From Chinchilla lanigera (Eukaryota; Chordata; Mammalia; Rodentia; Chinchillidae): DNA of 64,000 bases. Location: NCBI RefSeq assembly GCF_000276665.1, contig NW_004955483.1, positions 7,624,726-7,688,725 of the forward strand. Direction: 5' to 3'. Shown here piece after piece: positions 46,691 through 57,629 of this stretch (the first letter of the stretch is position 1; each line of letters opens with the position of its first letter). Made by a program: the position numbers and the translations under genes. The notes below the pieces were generated by a model that saw nothing but the letters and a program-made list of their open reading frames with translations, did not search any database and was not told where the DNA came from.

Positions 46691-47029
46691 CACAAAGGAG
46701 TAGCATACTGGCTTTTAAATGTCTCGGCCCATGATTCCCAGTCCTACCCCTTGCCGTCACATTTCAGAGCTGGAGCTAGCTATGTGTCTCATCCCCTGCA
46801 AGGAGCTGAAAAGCATAAGCTTTCAGTACACTAGGAAGGAGAAGCAGAATGTGACACGGCTAAGCACAGGAAGTCCTTGTTGCACCAACCGCACTGTCAT
46901 CTGCAATACCCGGAAGAAAGACAAGTATGAGCTAAGCACTGAGCTATGTTGACTCTGCCTAGGAAACAGAAAGTAAGTCTTCACAGAAAATGAGATCAGG
47001 AAGTGGAGAAAAGTTGATTGGAGAACCCT
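46691..47029. other. unannotated DNA
   Basis: No feature is recognised. Confidence 0.5.
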
Positions 47030-47170
47030 AACTCCAAGGCAAGATGATTGCAAGTTTGAGCCCAGCCTGGGCAACTTAGCAACATCATGAGATCCTGTCT
47101 CAGAACACAAAATGAAATGAGCTACTGGGTATGTAGCTCATGCAAGGGTCCTGGGCTCAATCCTTAGAAT
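47030..47170 (+). mobile_element. B1-dID SINE, 5'-truncated
   Basis: B1 3' part ('ttgcaagtttgagcccagcc', 'gagatcctgtctcag') then ID part ('ctactgggtatgtagctca', 'ctgggctcaatcc'). Confidence 0.7.
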
Positions 47171-47514
47171 GGAAAGGTATCTGAAATAAGAGAAAAACCA
47201 GGAGAAAGTTATGTTAAGCAATCCAAATGAAAGAATTGAGAATAATCAATAGTGTCGCATGCCACAGAGGGATAAATAAGATGACTAAAAGCAGGCCATT
47301 AGGTTTGACAACTGTATTATTAATGGTTCTTCTCTGGTGCAGGCCCAATCTCATTAGAGTGAGTTTTAAAGAAGGTTCTAAATCATTTCAGTGAGTTAAA
47401 GTTTCATAGTATATTACTCAAAACAGATGGCAATTTCTGGATGTTTGGATACTCTGATTTTTTTAAACCTACTAAAATTTCTTGTCATGGAGCATTAATA
47501 AGAAGAATAACTAT
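47171..47514. other. unannotated DNA
   Basis: No feature is recognised. Confidence 0.5.
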
Positions 47515-47700
47515 TATTCATCACACACCTGCTACATGCTCAGCACTCTACTAAGAACTTAATTCATATTATTAGAAATATTTAATAACCAATCATATAT
47601 AAAGGTATTGTTATATTCTGGTCTCCCAATTAGTACATAATGCACTGAGGAATGGGACACTGCTAAATTTCATTCCAAAGTTTGTGCCCTTTCAACTATA
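47515..47700 (-). mobile_element. MIR SINE, antisense
   Basis: 'cacacctgctacatgctcag', 'actctactaagaactta', 'aattcatattatt' and, at the far end, 'ttccaaagtttgtgccct' with 'tcaactata' match the reversed MIR order (...gtgccctttccactata). Confidence 0.6.
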
Positions 47701-47777
47701 TTACAATTTTATTTTCTAAAATATTCAGCGGTTAATGTTGTAATAATTAGATCTAGGTCACTGCTTAAAGAGTAATG

Positions 47778-47965
47778 TAAAATGGTGTGGTAGCACATAC
47801 CCGTAATCTCAGCACTCTAAAAGGCTGAGGCAGGAGAGTCACAAATTAAACCCCAGACTGGGAAATTTAGCAACTCAGTGAGACTATGTCTCAAAATAAA
47901 TAAAAAAGGGCTGAGGAAATTGCTCAGTCCAAAGGTCCTGTGTTCAATGCCTAGTAATGCGTGTG
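47778..47965 (+). mobile_element. B1-dID SINE
   Basis: B1 half ('aatggtgtggtagcacatac', 'ggctgaggcaggagag', 'gagactatgtctcaaa'), AAAT-type linker, ID half ('gggctgaggaaattgctcag', 'ctgtgttcaatgcctag'). Confidence 0.8.
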
Positions 47966-50594
47966 CACGCACACACATAAGATTAATGTCAAGGTAGAAG
48001 AATCCTCTCATGTGAAATTAGACGTTAGACTATCCTTTCCCTTTTAGCCTTAAAATCATTTCATAGCAAGGAAGGGCTACTTTGACAGATATTCTGAATG
48101 ATCACTCTGAAATTGCCCGCACTGTGGAGGTCAATTATACAACGTACTGAGTGCTCAAATTTTCTTCAGTTCTTTACTAATTTTCTTACTTTCCATATCT
48201 CGGCCTTGCTTTTACATATCTGAGCAATAACTTCATAACCGTAAATTATCTCTGCAATGGCTTAGCCCACAGGTGTTTACTTTTTCACATAAAATTATGA
48301 GCAGGGTGCCATATTTAAACAGTTTAGTGTAAATGAACAATAAATGTACTTTTTAAATTTTGTAAGAAAAACAGTGACTGATATATTTGGCTTGCTTGCA
48401 GTTGAAATGAGAGAATACCTTTTGAAAATTCTTTTTGGAGCAACATGAAAACAAGTAAGAAAGGCTCAAAATGCTATTTTAGCCATTCCGTAAGCCAAAC
48501 TATTTGACTATAGTTTATTTAAGGTGCCCAGAGAAAATAATTTTTATTTTCATCCCTGATTAGTAGAGTCCCACAGATCTATGACCTACATTGTTTAAGG
48601 ATCCTGAAATTACTAGCCAAGTGACATTTTTTCCAATTCCTCTTTAATGAATCCTTACCTGCTATTAAGTCCTTACCTGGTTGGTCCATCCAGAACAGGA
48701 CTTATACACACAATGACCCACACAGTCTTTTCATATGTGGTTTTATTGTATTGATAAATTCACTAGACTTTCTAGATGAGAGATATTGAAGAATATACTA
48801 CACCCTGACCTATTAGGTCAGAAAAATACGCAGTTTAACATTTATAAATTTCATTATGATTATGATTTTCATTCCAAATGTCACCAGGAATTTTAAGTTT
48901 GTATATTTTTTCTCAGAGCCCTAAAACTAGATGCTTCTAAAAAGTGAGAAATATGTCATGTGATTCTTCAGAGATGGTTTCAAAATAATAAATACTAAGC
49001 ACCATGGAATAGTATAGGTATATTTCATTTACTGATTTAAGAGATCTTTCTTGAATAAACACTTAAAATATACAAAGAACAAGACTAGGTGCCCTAGCAA
49101 AAATATTTGTAGCCCTCAGTGTATCATAACATAGCAGAAAAATAAAACTAAGTGAATGGATTTGCATTAATAAGGCAAAAAAATATGTCCACAGCTGCAA
49201 AATAACATAAAAGTCTGATATAAACTTCTGGATACAATTTGATATCAAATTTATAAAAGAAATTCAAGAACCCCATGATAAATTGTTTGCTTTAACTAAT
49301 GGACTCTGCATGAAAACCTTTTGCAATGGTTCTCTGATGCTTATCTCCCCCTGTATCCCACATAATTTTTATTGAGCTACTGACCCGTACCCCAGTCCTA
49401 TCCCATTATTTCCAATGAATGGGCTCAACATTTATTTCACAGAGAAAATAGAAATCATGTATCTAATCAGTTTTTCCTTCTTCCTTTTTTCCGGTAAAGG
49501 GAATATCTCATCTTCAATTAAGTTGAACTCCTGCAAATATATTCTGGATTCATACCACCTGCTCCACTACTTTCAAACTTTGCTTCTTAGGATATTCCCT
49601 CCTTTGCTTTGCACTTAAGTCTGAATTTTAAGGTATTTAATGCGCACTGCTAAGCCTTTCTGAAAAGTTTCCCAGCCATTGTGGTTGGTAGGAGTTCATC
49701 AGCTCACACAGTCTTCTTGAGTTGATTTGTATCTTTATAGGCGCCTGGTATTTCATCATAAGTACTTGACATTTTTACCTGCTCACCCAATATATTCTTT
49801 CCTCTAATTTTAGGATGTCTTGATGTTGACTTTTCTAGATCAACTTTCCATGGTACATGGTAACTCTTTTAAATATGTAAATGTGTGCCTTATTTTCTCA
49901 TTCTTAGAAATTTGAATTATATTCTTAAATATGTATTCTATTCTCTTAGATTTATTTTTGTAAGACTCCATTTCTATATGTCTGATCTCTGTTACTTGTG
50001 TTTCCTTTCTATATTTTGTCTCTAATCTTATTTATTCGTATTTCTTATTTATACTATGCACTCGTCTCATGTCTAGTTCCTTGTGTCTGATTCTACTTTC
50101 AGTGGTAACTTCTCTTCCTTAGGCACCATCTAATCTGGTCTTTGTGTTTAAAATAATTTTGATTTTTTATTTCTTTCATAATCTCTGCCAAATCCCATTT
50201 TACCTCCTTTAATTTGTTCATGACCTTCTGCTTTGCAGGGCTGAATCCCTGCAGTTCTGCTTTGTATACTTTCATCATTATCCCAGGAAGTTTTTTGTAT
50301 TATTATTTGTAGAAGGTTTAGCTATAATTTTTATCTGATCCTTGGTAAGAATTTTCCAGTGCATTTTATTCATCTATAGAGAAAATTTCCTATTCTTTTG
50401 CAGTTTAATAGATTTCTGTGCAGATGGATGTAACTCCTTATTAATTACTTATTTTTTTAAGTCAAAGCAACAAAACTTTAATTTTAAAAACTCTGGTTAC
50501 CAGAGTCATAAATGCACATTTATAATATTTCATAACATTTTCCTCTTGGGTTCCATGTTTTCTATTGTCTACATCAAGTTTTAGTTAAGAAACC
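47966..50594. other. unannotated AT-rich DNA
   Basis: No exon is recognised. A weak L2-like stretch lies at 49050-49260 ('aataaacacttaaaatatac', 'actaggtgccctagc'). Confidence 0.45.
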
Positions 50595-51032
50595 TGTTAT
50601 GGCTTATATCTAGATGCCCCACCTAAAGTCTCATGTACTCGTACATCGGGCTTTTGGGGATGATGAGACCATGGGTATGTGATACTGGATCATGGCTGTG
50701 TTATACTGGGTTTGTGCATTAAGTGGCTTAGTATAGTTCTGGGTGTGGATGATAAATTTACTAAAGAAGGAAGCCCCAAACTCGGAGTGGGTGGTACCTA
50801 GCAGTAGGCTTGCAGCCTGGATGGAGAAAAAAAAAGAAGTCATACTACTTCCTACCTTCTGCTCCATGACCTATTTCTCTTCTACTATGACCCCCTGCCC
50901 TGCAACCCTGCCTTGCAATGAGCTATAAATTGAAACCTCTACAAACTGTGAGCCAAAACTAATCCTTTCCTTCTTTAACTTATGGGTACCGAGTATTTTG
51001 TCCCACCACTGAGAAAAGCAATTAACCCAGAA
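50595..51032 (+). mobile_element. rodent MaLR-type LTR, copy C
   Basis: 'tgttatggcttatatctaga', 'ggttctgggtgtgg' type text at about 50738, 'gtggtacctagcagtagg', 'ttctgctccatgacctattt', 'ctacaaactgtgagccaaa', 'atcctttccttctttaac' and 'gagtattttgtccc'. It shares its plan with copies A and B and has the cleanest TG start of the three. Confidence 0.7.
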
Positions 51033-51489
51033 CCTAACCGGTATAATTGAATTTCTTGACCAAATGAAGTCTGAAGTTAAGATAGTGGTACTCAGAATAG
51101 GCAGACATTGTAATCAATACCCCATATGGAATGATAAGTCAGCTAGGTACATTTCAAGCTGTGTGTGCTACACAATACAAAGGCACATTAAAATACATCT
51201 AAACAAAAGAGTACATTGCAAGTTTTAAGTATATATAAAAACATATCTCAATGTGCCAAATAATAATATACATAATATAAAAACTCCTGATAACTAAGAG
51301 ATCAAAATAAGAATTAAATAATAGCCTATACAAAGTATAGGAGGGATACAGAACTAGGTTTTGAATAAACTTTTTCCTCTTTAAATAAAAACAATTGCTT
51401 TTCCTTGATTATGAGCAAATTCATGCAAGTAAGTATTTTAAAAAATAGGCAGAATAAGCGCTCTGTGTGTAAACTGTTGTAGCAGATGC
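51033..51489. other. unannotated DNA
   Basis: No feature is recognised. Confidence 0.5.
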
Positions 51490-51665
51490 TGTTACATGAG
51501 CTATTTTATTTCATCCCAACAACTCTTCAAAGTAAATATAATGAGGTTGAGTGCCAGAAAACTTTAATATCCAAGACCATTCATCTGACAAATGCTACAG
51601 CTAGGATGTAAACCTGGGCATCTCTGGGATCCACATACTCTTCTGGCTACAACACCCTGCTTCTT
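51490..51665 (-). mobile_element. MIR SINE, antisense
   Basis: 'tttcatcccaacaactcttc', 'gctacagctaggatgtaaac' and 'atactcttctggctacaac' match the reversed MIR plan (ttaatcctcacaacaaccct ... acagctagtaagtggcagagctgggattcgaac). Confidence 0.6.
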
Positions 51666-54296
51666 TTCAATCAAAGGATGGAATTACTGGAAGTTCCATG
51701 CATGGAAATGAAACCTTGAGGAATATAATAACTTAAAACATGGAGAGTAGGACAGGACATTCATCGAGTTCTAGCCAGATGTGGCAAAAGCTCAAGTGTG
51801 AATAGTATAACTGCAGAAGGAACACAGAGGGAGCAAGAAAGTCAGCAACCATATTTATTAACATTTCTAATGCAATTGCTTCAACAAGCTGGAGAGACAT
51901 TTAAGACTTGAACAACTCAGTGCATCTGGTTTCATCTCCCAACAGTAACCCATTTCAACGAAGTGGGAATTAAATTCACAAATGTAAGAAACCATAATAG
52001 TTTATCAAATTTCTTCCTGCTGCTATGAAAAATAATGTTGTGATAGGGAATGAGATTAAACCCTTTAAAAATCAAATTTAGGTTAAAAACAAGACAGAGA
52101 GTGGCAGGCTAACTGGCCTGCCAGAGGGAACAGAAGTATCAGGTCTAATGCTTGGGAAATGGTTTGCTGAAAGAAAATCTGATTCTTCATGTCACTGAAA
52201 AGTTATTAAAATTTGAGAAGTTCCAAACATTTGAAAAGTGGTAAGCTATAGCCCCCTCCCAAATCACAGACATAATGCATTCAAAAACTCACATGCTCAG
52301 CATAGCATCAATGGAATCATCTTTATCCCCAGAAAAACCCATAGTGAGATCTCCCAATGGTAGCAAAGCTCTGCACATGTTTAATCTTGGTTTCTGCAAA
52401 GTTCCATCACAAGTGGGAAGAGTTTGGCATATAGGAGAAAATTATACCATTAAAGAAGGTAAGTGTTTTGAGGGCCATACATATTTGACCAAAAAATATT
52501 TTCCAGCACTGCCATAAACCTACATTTCATTAGCTTCCAACTATTCTAATAAGTTATTCAATAGGAACTCAAGCATTAACTGTTTCTATCCAGACACTGG
52601 TGCCTTTAGGTTCCATTAATCTTTCTCTACTCTAGCCCATATCAATGTCTACTTTCTATGAAAAATTATCCCTATGGGTAATATTATTTGATCTTTGCTT
52701 TTTATGATGGTTTGCACAAATAAACTTTGACGCAAACCAAAGAATTATGGTTTTTTTTCTAGCACTGAAGTCAACCTCTGTGTTCAGCTAAAGCAAACAC
52801 ATATTATCAATTCATTGATCACAAGGGAAAGGAAATATTAACGGAAAGTTTGAAAGGAAGGAGAATGAAATGCAAAGCATGGCACGTGCTAGAGAAGGGA
52901 AAGGCTGCATGAAGCAACACAACGTAGGACTTTGTACAGCCAGAGGTTTACAAAGGGATACCAGCAACATGTGAGACTGGAGGGCAAAAGTCAATAGAGG
53001 AAAGTGTGAGAAATAGTAGCTGGTGTGAACACTGAGCTCAATGCCATCTTCTTCAATACCACACATTACTTCATGAGGTACATGTGTGGACATCAGAGAT
53101 AAAAGCATACTGCCCTGCCCAGAAAGATCAACCACGGTCACCAGTGTGGTGACAACTATCAAAGCAAACTTAACTCTTACCCCAGGAAGGAGTAAGAGAA
53201 TACAAAAAAGACAGGCATATTATGTCCAAGAAAATAGAAATGATGTCCTGGTTACATATCAAAGCCACAGAATTCAATGAGTTATGTTTTCTCCATTCAC
53301 TGTACTCCATCTTCAACTTATTCTGCATTGTCTCAGGTTGTCAGGTTTAAGGAAGAAAATTAGCATTTATAACTGATGTGAGATTTTCTATGATTGATGT
53401 TCATGTCATTCCCTTTTTATGGCTTTCTTAAGTTCAAAACATTAATAGCACTTTTAGTAAATGTGTTATTCTAAAGAACAGACAAGTCAGACATATGGAA
53501 AACAATTTTTGTCCCTAAAAAGCTTAATTATCACAAGGACAAATATTGAAGATGGGTGAACGGTGAAAGAGTCAGATGAAAGCAGACTTTAATTTTTCTC
53601 TTTACTGATTTTATTCCCGCGTAGCCGCCTCTCAGCTTTCAAGAGGCAATGAATTCAAGATGAGGCTTTTACAATCAAAATCACCCTGAATTCTGTTTAA
53701 CAGCTTTACAGCCAATACTGAGAAACTGGGTTGCAATGCTGAGAGGTGGTAGAAAAATCAGTGGGAAGGATTGACCCAAAGTAAATAACAGGAAAGCTCT
53801 TTCTCTTTCATTCAGTTTCATCAACATCTCTAATGTTGTCCTAATTTTTTAAAATTATATGTTTAACTGGTTACACTAAGGCTGGGTAGAGGAAAAGAGC
53901 CTATGGTGGTATAATACTCTACTCAGGAAAATGAAAGTGTGCCTCTATAATCTCCAAGGTGGCTTTTGTTTAATGTTCTTCTATTTATTAAACCAACATA
54001 CAATTTATTGCCTATGTGGCAGAGATAAAGTAATATAGCTACATAGTGGTAATTAAGACAATAACTTTGAGCCTAAAAGAATTTATCATTTGTTAAAGGA
54101 AAGATTCTAAAATTCATAACACAATGGAAGGTGGTAAATACAGAAAGATCAAGACTACTGATGTAGTTTTAAAAGTCTAATCCAAAACTCTAGACTCAAA
54201 TTTCAACATTTGTTTCACTACCTGGATGTTTTCATTAAATTCTTTAACAATTGTTGAGTTTTTCTGTTCAACCCAAACTCTTCCATCATCTTCTTT
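51666..54296. other. unannotated DNA
   Basis: No repeat family or exon is recognised. A 116-codon open stretch (52812-53162, minus) has no domain. Confidence 0.5.
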
Positions 54297-54483
54297 TTTG
54301 TACTGGAAATTGAGTTCAGGTCCTTAGTTCTGAGCTATATCCTCAACCCATTTTTTATTTTATTTATGTTTATATAGTCTTGCCAAGTTGCTATAATGTC
54401 CATGCTTGACTTGAACTTGCAATCCTTCCTGTCTCAGCCTTCCAGGATGCTGGGATTACAGGCCTCGGCCACCACACTGGGCT
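54297..54483 (-). mobile_element. B1-dID SINE
   Basis: An antisense ID half ('gtactggaaattgagttcag', 'ctgagctatatcctcaaccc') and T-rich linker are followed by an antisense B1 half ('agtcttgccaagttgc', 'tgctgggattacaggcc'). Confidence 0.8.
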
Positions 54484-54594
54484 TTCTTCCATCATCTTGA
54501 GTGACTTCACTTTCATCAATAATCTAACTCCATGACTTCAGAAACTTCTTAAATCTATTTTGGCTACTCCTTCAGTCTCAGTTCCTTTGGTCAG

Positions 54595-54892
54595 GAAACA
54601 TCATAAGTAAGTAATTTCTGACCGAGAGAAATTTATTTCTTGCTGCTTGGGAGAGTGGAAAGTCCTAGATCAAAAGATCAGCAGAATCCACACCTGCTGA
54701 GAGCTCACTTCAGTTCATAGATAATCATCTTCTTGCTGTCACATGACTGCCTTTAATAGTACACTAATTCCATTCACAAGAGCTCCACCCTTGTGACCTC
54801 ATCACCTACCAATGTGTCTCCTCCCAACACCATCATGTTGGGTTTCAACTTATGAATTTCAGGGAGACAAAAACATTCAGTCCTGTAGCTCT
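54595..54892 (-). mobile_element. MaLR (MLT1/MST-class) LTR, antisense
   Basis: 'gagaaatttatttcttgctg', 'gagctcacttcagttcatag', 'cttcttgctgtcacatgac', 'ctaattccattcacaagagc', 'ccacccttgtgacctcatc', 'tttcaacttatgaatttcag' and 'aacattcagtcctgtag' give the reversed MLT1/MST order. Confidence 0.8.
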
Positions 54893-54947
54893 ATCTTCTA
54901 TTTGACATGACTCAGAACTGTTGAATTGTTCATCTACTAAACTGCTT

Positions 54948-54976
54948 ACCATATGCACTCCTTCTACCTAAACACT
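54948..54976 (+). repeat. 29-bp exact duplication, copy 1
   Basis: The 29 bases from 'accatatgcactcc' to 'cctaaacact' recur exactly at 55748-55776, 800 bp downstream, in direct orientation. The flanks differ. Confidence 0.92.
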
Positions 54977-55337
54977 GGACCACAAATCACTGTCATTGCA
55001 GCTGATATACTCTCAACAGACATATACCTCAGACCTAGAGACATCTTGGAGGTGTTTATGACTGTATTTTCTCCTGGTCTGCCCCTTCTAGGGTTCATTT
55101 CCTTCCTTTTCATCTACAATTCTGTATTATAATCTCCATCACTCAAGTGCTAGTCTTCAAGAATGTTTTGGCCCATCTATCTTTCAATGGTAAGTGCCTA
55201 ACAAAATCCCAGTCCCATATGAATTCAATGTTGTACATCTCAATGGGCACCTCACAAGTTGCTAAGCATTACCAGAGGAATTTGCTGCACCAGAATAACT
55301 AGGACCATTACAAATTCATGGTGAATAACTTCACTTA

Positions 55338-55416
55338 GGGGCAAAAAGGATAGCTCAGAGGTAAAGCACATGTTTAATATGTGCAAGGAGGCAATACCCG
55401 AAACAAAAATAAAACC
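55338..55416 (+). mobile_element. ID SINE, older, with target duplication
   Basis: 'aaggatagctcagaggtaaa', 'tgtgcaaggaggcaatacc' and an A-rich tail, flanked by an 11-bp duplication 'aacttcactta' (55327-55337 and 55417-55427). Confidence 0.8.
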
Positions 55417-55427
55417 AACTTCACTTA

Positions 55428-56479
55428 AGAAATATGCTCCCAAATATTACCATCCCTATCCCTAAACTCTTATTTTGCACATCTATTTCAATTCTCAGGC
55501 ATCCCCAACACATTCTACTATTGGTCTTTCTTTTAGCATCTGGCAGATGAATTCCAGGAGAAATCTAGAGACAATAATTATCTCTGCTGTCAAAAAATCC
55601 ACATATGTACTCCTCTTGCATCCTGCTATCTCAGGACCACTCTTCTATCTACATTCACATTGTATCCTATGCTTCCATCAAGGACTTGGCATGATTGAAT
55701 GTGTCTCCCTTTCTTTCCTACTCTGTTCAAGCTGTCACAAACACTTAACCATATGCACTCCTTCTACCTAAACACTCCTTCCTCTCTTCTTTACAAAGAT
55801 CTCCAAAGATCATCAAGTGTCAAAGTTCTTAGTTATTCAGGTTCTAAAATACCAGTGCACTCCAGTCTGACTTCTCTCACAATTACATCATCAAATTCTA
55901 TCCAAAAAATTATAGAAGGTGATTGTTGCATCCTGTGAAATACAATAGACTTTTTTTTAATTTTGTTTGACCTCTCAAAACACTTAGCACTTTTACTCAC
56001 TCCCACATACCAAGAGATGCTCTTTACTTCCTTGACATAACATGCTTCTAACTTAATTTTCAGGCATGGTACCTGTCTCCTTTCTGGGGTACTACTGTGC
56101 TATCCATGCTTTAACTGGGTTCCTTAATTGGATTTCCTTAAACTTTTTCTGATTGTGTCAAAAGTTGTCCGTTTCTATAAGCTTTATTTTTCATAATAGT
56201 ACAACTTAAGATTAGTACTAGTAATTTTATGTTATAGAAATATTTTTCTCTGAACAGAGCTAACAATAATTTTTGATGCTGTGTGAAAAGAGATAAAATT
56301 TGTCCATGACCTCATCTTCTCCTATTTAGATTTTGCAGCTAAAACTTTTATAGACCGAAGGGTGATATAAGTAGCTTAGTCTGGTAGAAGTACTGAAAAT
56401 TCCCTCCTCCATAAAACAAGACCACTGGCAAAACTAACAAAATCAACTTTTCCAAAATCTTACTAATTAACCAACAACT
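55428..56479. other. unannotated DNA
   Basis: No repeat family or exon is recognised apart from the short duplication at 55748. Confidence 0.5.
55748..55776 (+). repeat. 29-bp exact duplication, copy 2
   Basis: Identical to 54948-54976. Confidence 0.92.
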
Positions 56480-56613
56480 TTCAGCAATTGTTTCAAAAAA
56501 ACAGGGATGTTCATTGACTCAAGAAATTCTGTGTTACTATCTGTTCATTTCTTTTTTGTAAGAATCTTTTTAGTGTTTTCTTGTATTGAGTAACTAGTTT
56601 GAAGATAACAATA
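56480..56613 (+). mobile_element. older L1 3' UTR, left half of insertion target
   Basis: 'gagtaactagtttgaagataac' type text aligns with 'gaacaactaatttgaagacaac' in the L1 3' UTR at 32598-32620. The piece stops at the junction with a younger L1 at 56614 and resumes at 62999. Confidence 0.6.
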
Positions 56614-56620
56614 TAGAGAC

Positions 56621-57410
56621 AGGAGATCCTAACTCAGAGGCCCACAAACTGCGAACACCAGGGTTCAAGTTTGGGCCCTCCCTGTGCATGCCCTGCACTG
56701 CCTGAGGTACTAGAGCAAGTGGTCCACGAACTGCTGGCACCCTGGTTCATGTCAGGCTTTACTTGTGCCCTGACCTCCTGGAGATCTCAGGCACAGGTGA
56801 TCCGTGATAACCACCAGTGCAGCCCGTGTCTGGCTCCTGTGCATGCCCAGAGCTACCTGGAGATGCAGAATCAGGTGGTCCATGATCCACTGACATCACA
56901 CTTCCCAGCAGAATGCAGAGAGGATCAGGTATTTCCCGTCTACTTCCTGGGGGCAGAGCAGGCAACCCAGGACCCCACCACCATTACAGTCTGAGTCTCT
57001 GCCCTCCATGCACCTGGTGCAGAAAGGAGATCCTGACTCAGAAAGCCCATGAACTGCTAACACTGGGGTTCATATTTGAGCCCTCTCTGCACATGCCCTG
57101 CACCACCTGAGGTACTGCTAGCACCGTGGGTTGCATCTGGGCTTTACTTGTGCCCTGACCTCCTGGAGGTCACAGACATGGGCGGTCCATGATGACCACC
57201 AGTGCAGCCTGTGTCTGGATCCTGCGCATGCCCTGAGATGCCTGGAGAGGCAGAATCAGGTGGTCAATGAACTGTTGATCCTGCAATTCCTGTCTGGGTT
57301 CTTCCTACACTCTGAACTGCGTTGGGACACAGGACCACTGGTCCATCATTGCACCACCAGTGCAGCCCACTTCTGGGTCATACACATGCCCTGAGCTGTG
57401 AGAGGACACT
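56621..57410 (+). promoter_or_regulatory. L1 5' UTR with tandem monomers (pol II promoter region)
   Basis: The first monomer starts 'aggagatcctaactcagagg' at 56621 and the second 'aggagatcctgactcagaaa' at 57025, a 404-bp offset. Similarity holds for about 250 bp, with a 25-bp deletion in the second copy. A shorter block ('accaccagtgcagccc', then 'gtgtctgg', 'gcatgccc') occurs three times, near 56810, 57197 and 57348. The block is GC-rich relative to its surroundings. In mouse and rat, L1 5' UTR monomers act as internal promoters, with activity rising with monomer number. That role is inferred here. Confidence 0.7.
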
Positions 57411-57629
57411 GGATTAGATAGTCTGTCATCACTTGACATCACAGTTTGTGTCTGAGACCTAGGACAACTAGGTAAACTTCACAATCTGCCAGAAGACCCC
57501 AGACTAAGCAGAACATCTCAGCAGGCAATGAAGGTCAAGCCTGATGACCAGGAAAACTAGGGACACTAGTGACCTTCGCTGAGCTGCCAGGGAAGACAGA
57601 GACTTAGCATTCTGCCTCTAGCATAAAAC
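57411..57629 (+). other. L1 5' UTR, non-monomer spacer before ORF1
   Basis: Single-copy link between the monomers and the ORF1 ATG; no repeat seen within it. Confidence 0.6.

Noticed and set aside
56671..57394. Protein-coding exons with repeated CALTSWRSQ segments
   Set aside because: These are chance ORFs in the tandem monomers of the L1 5' UTR; the repeated peptide merely mirrors the DNA repeat.
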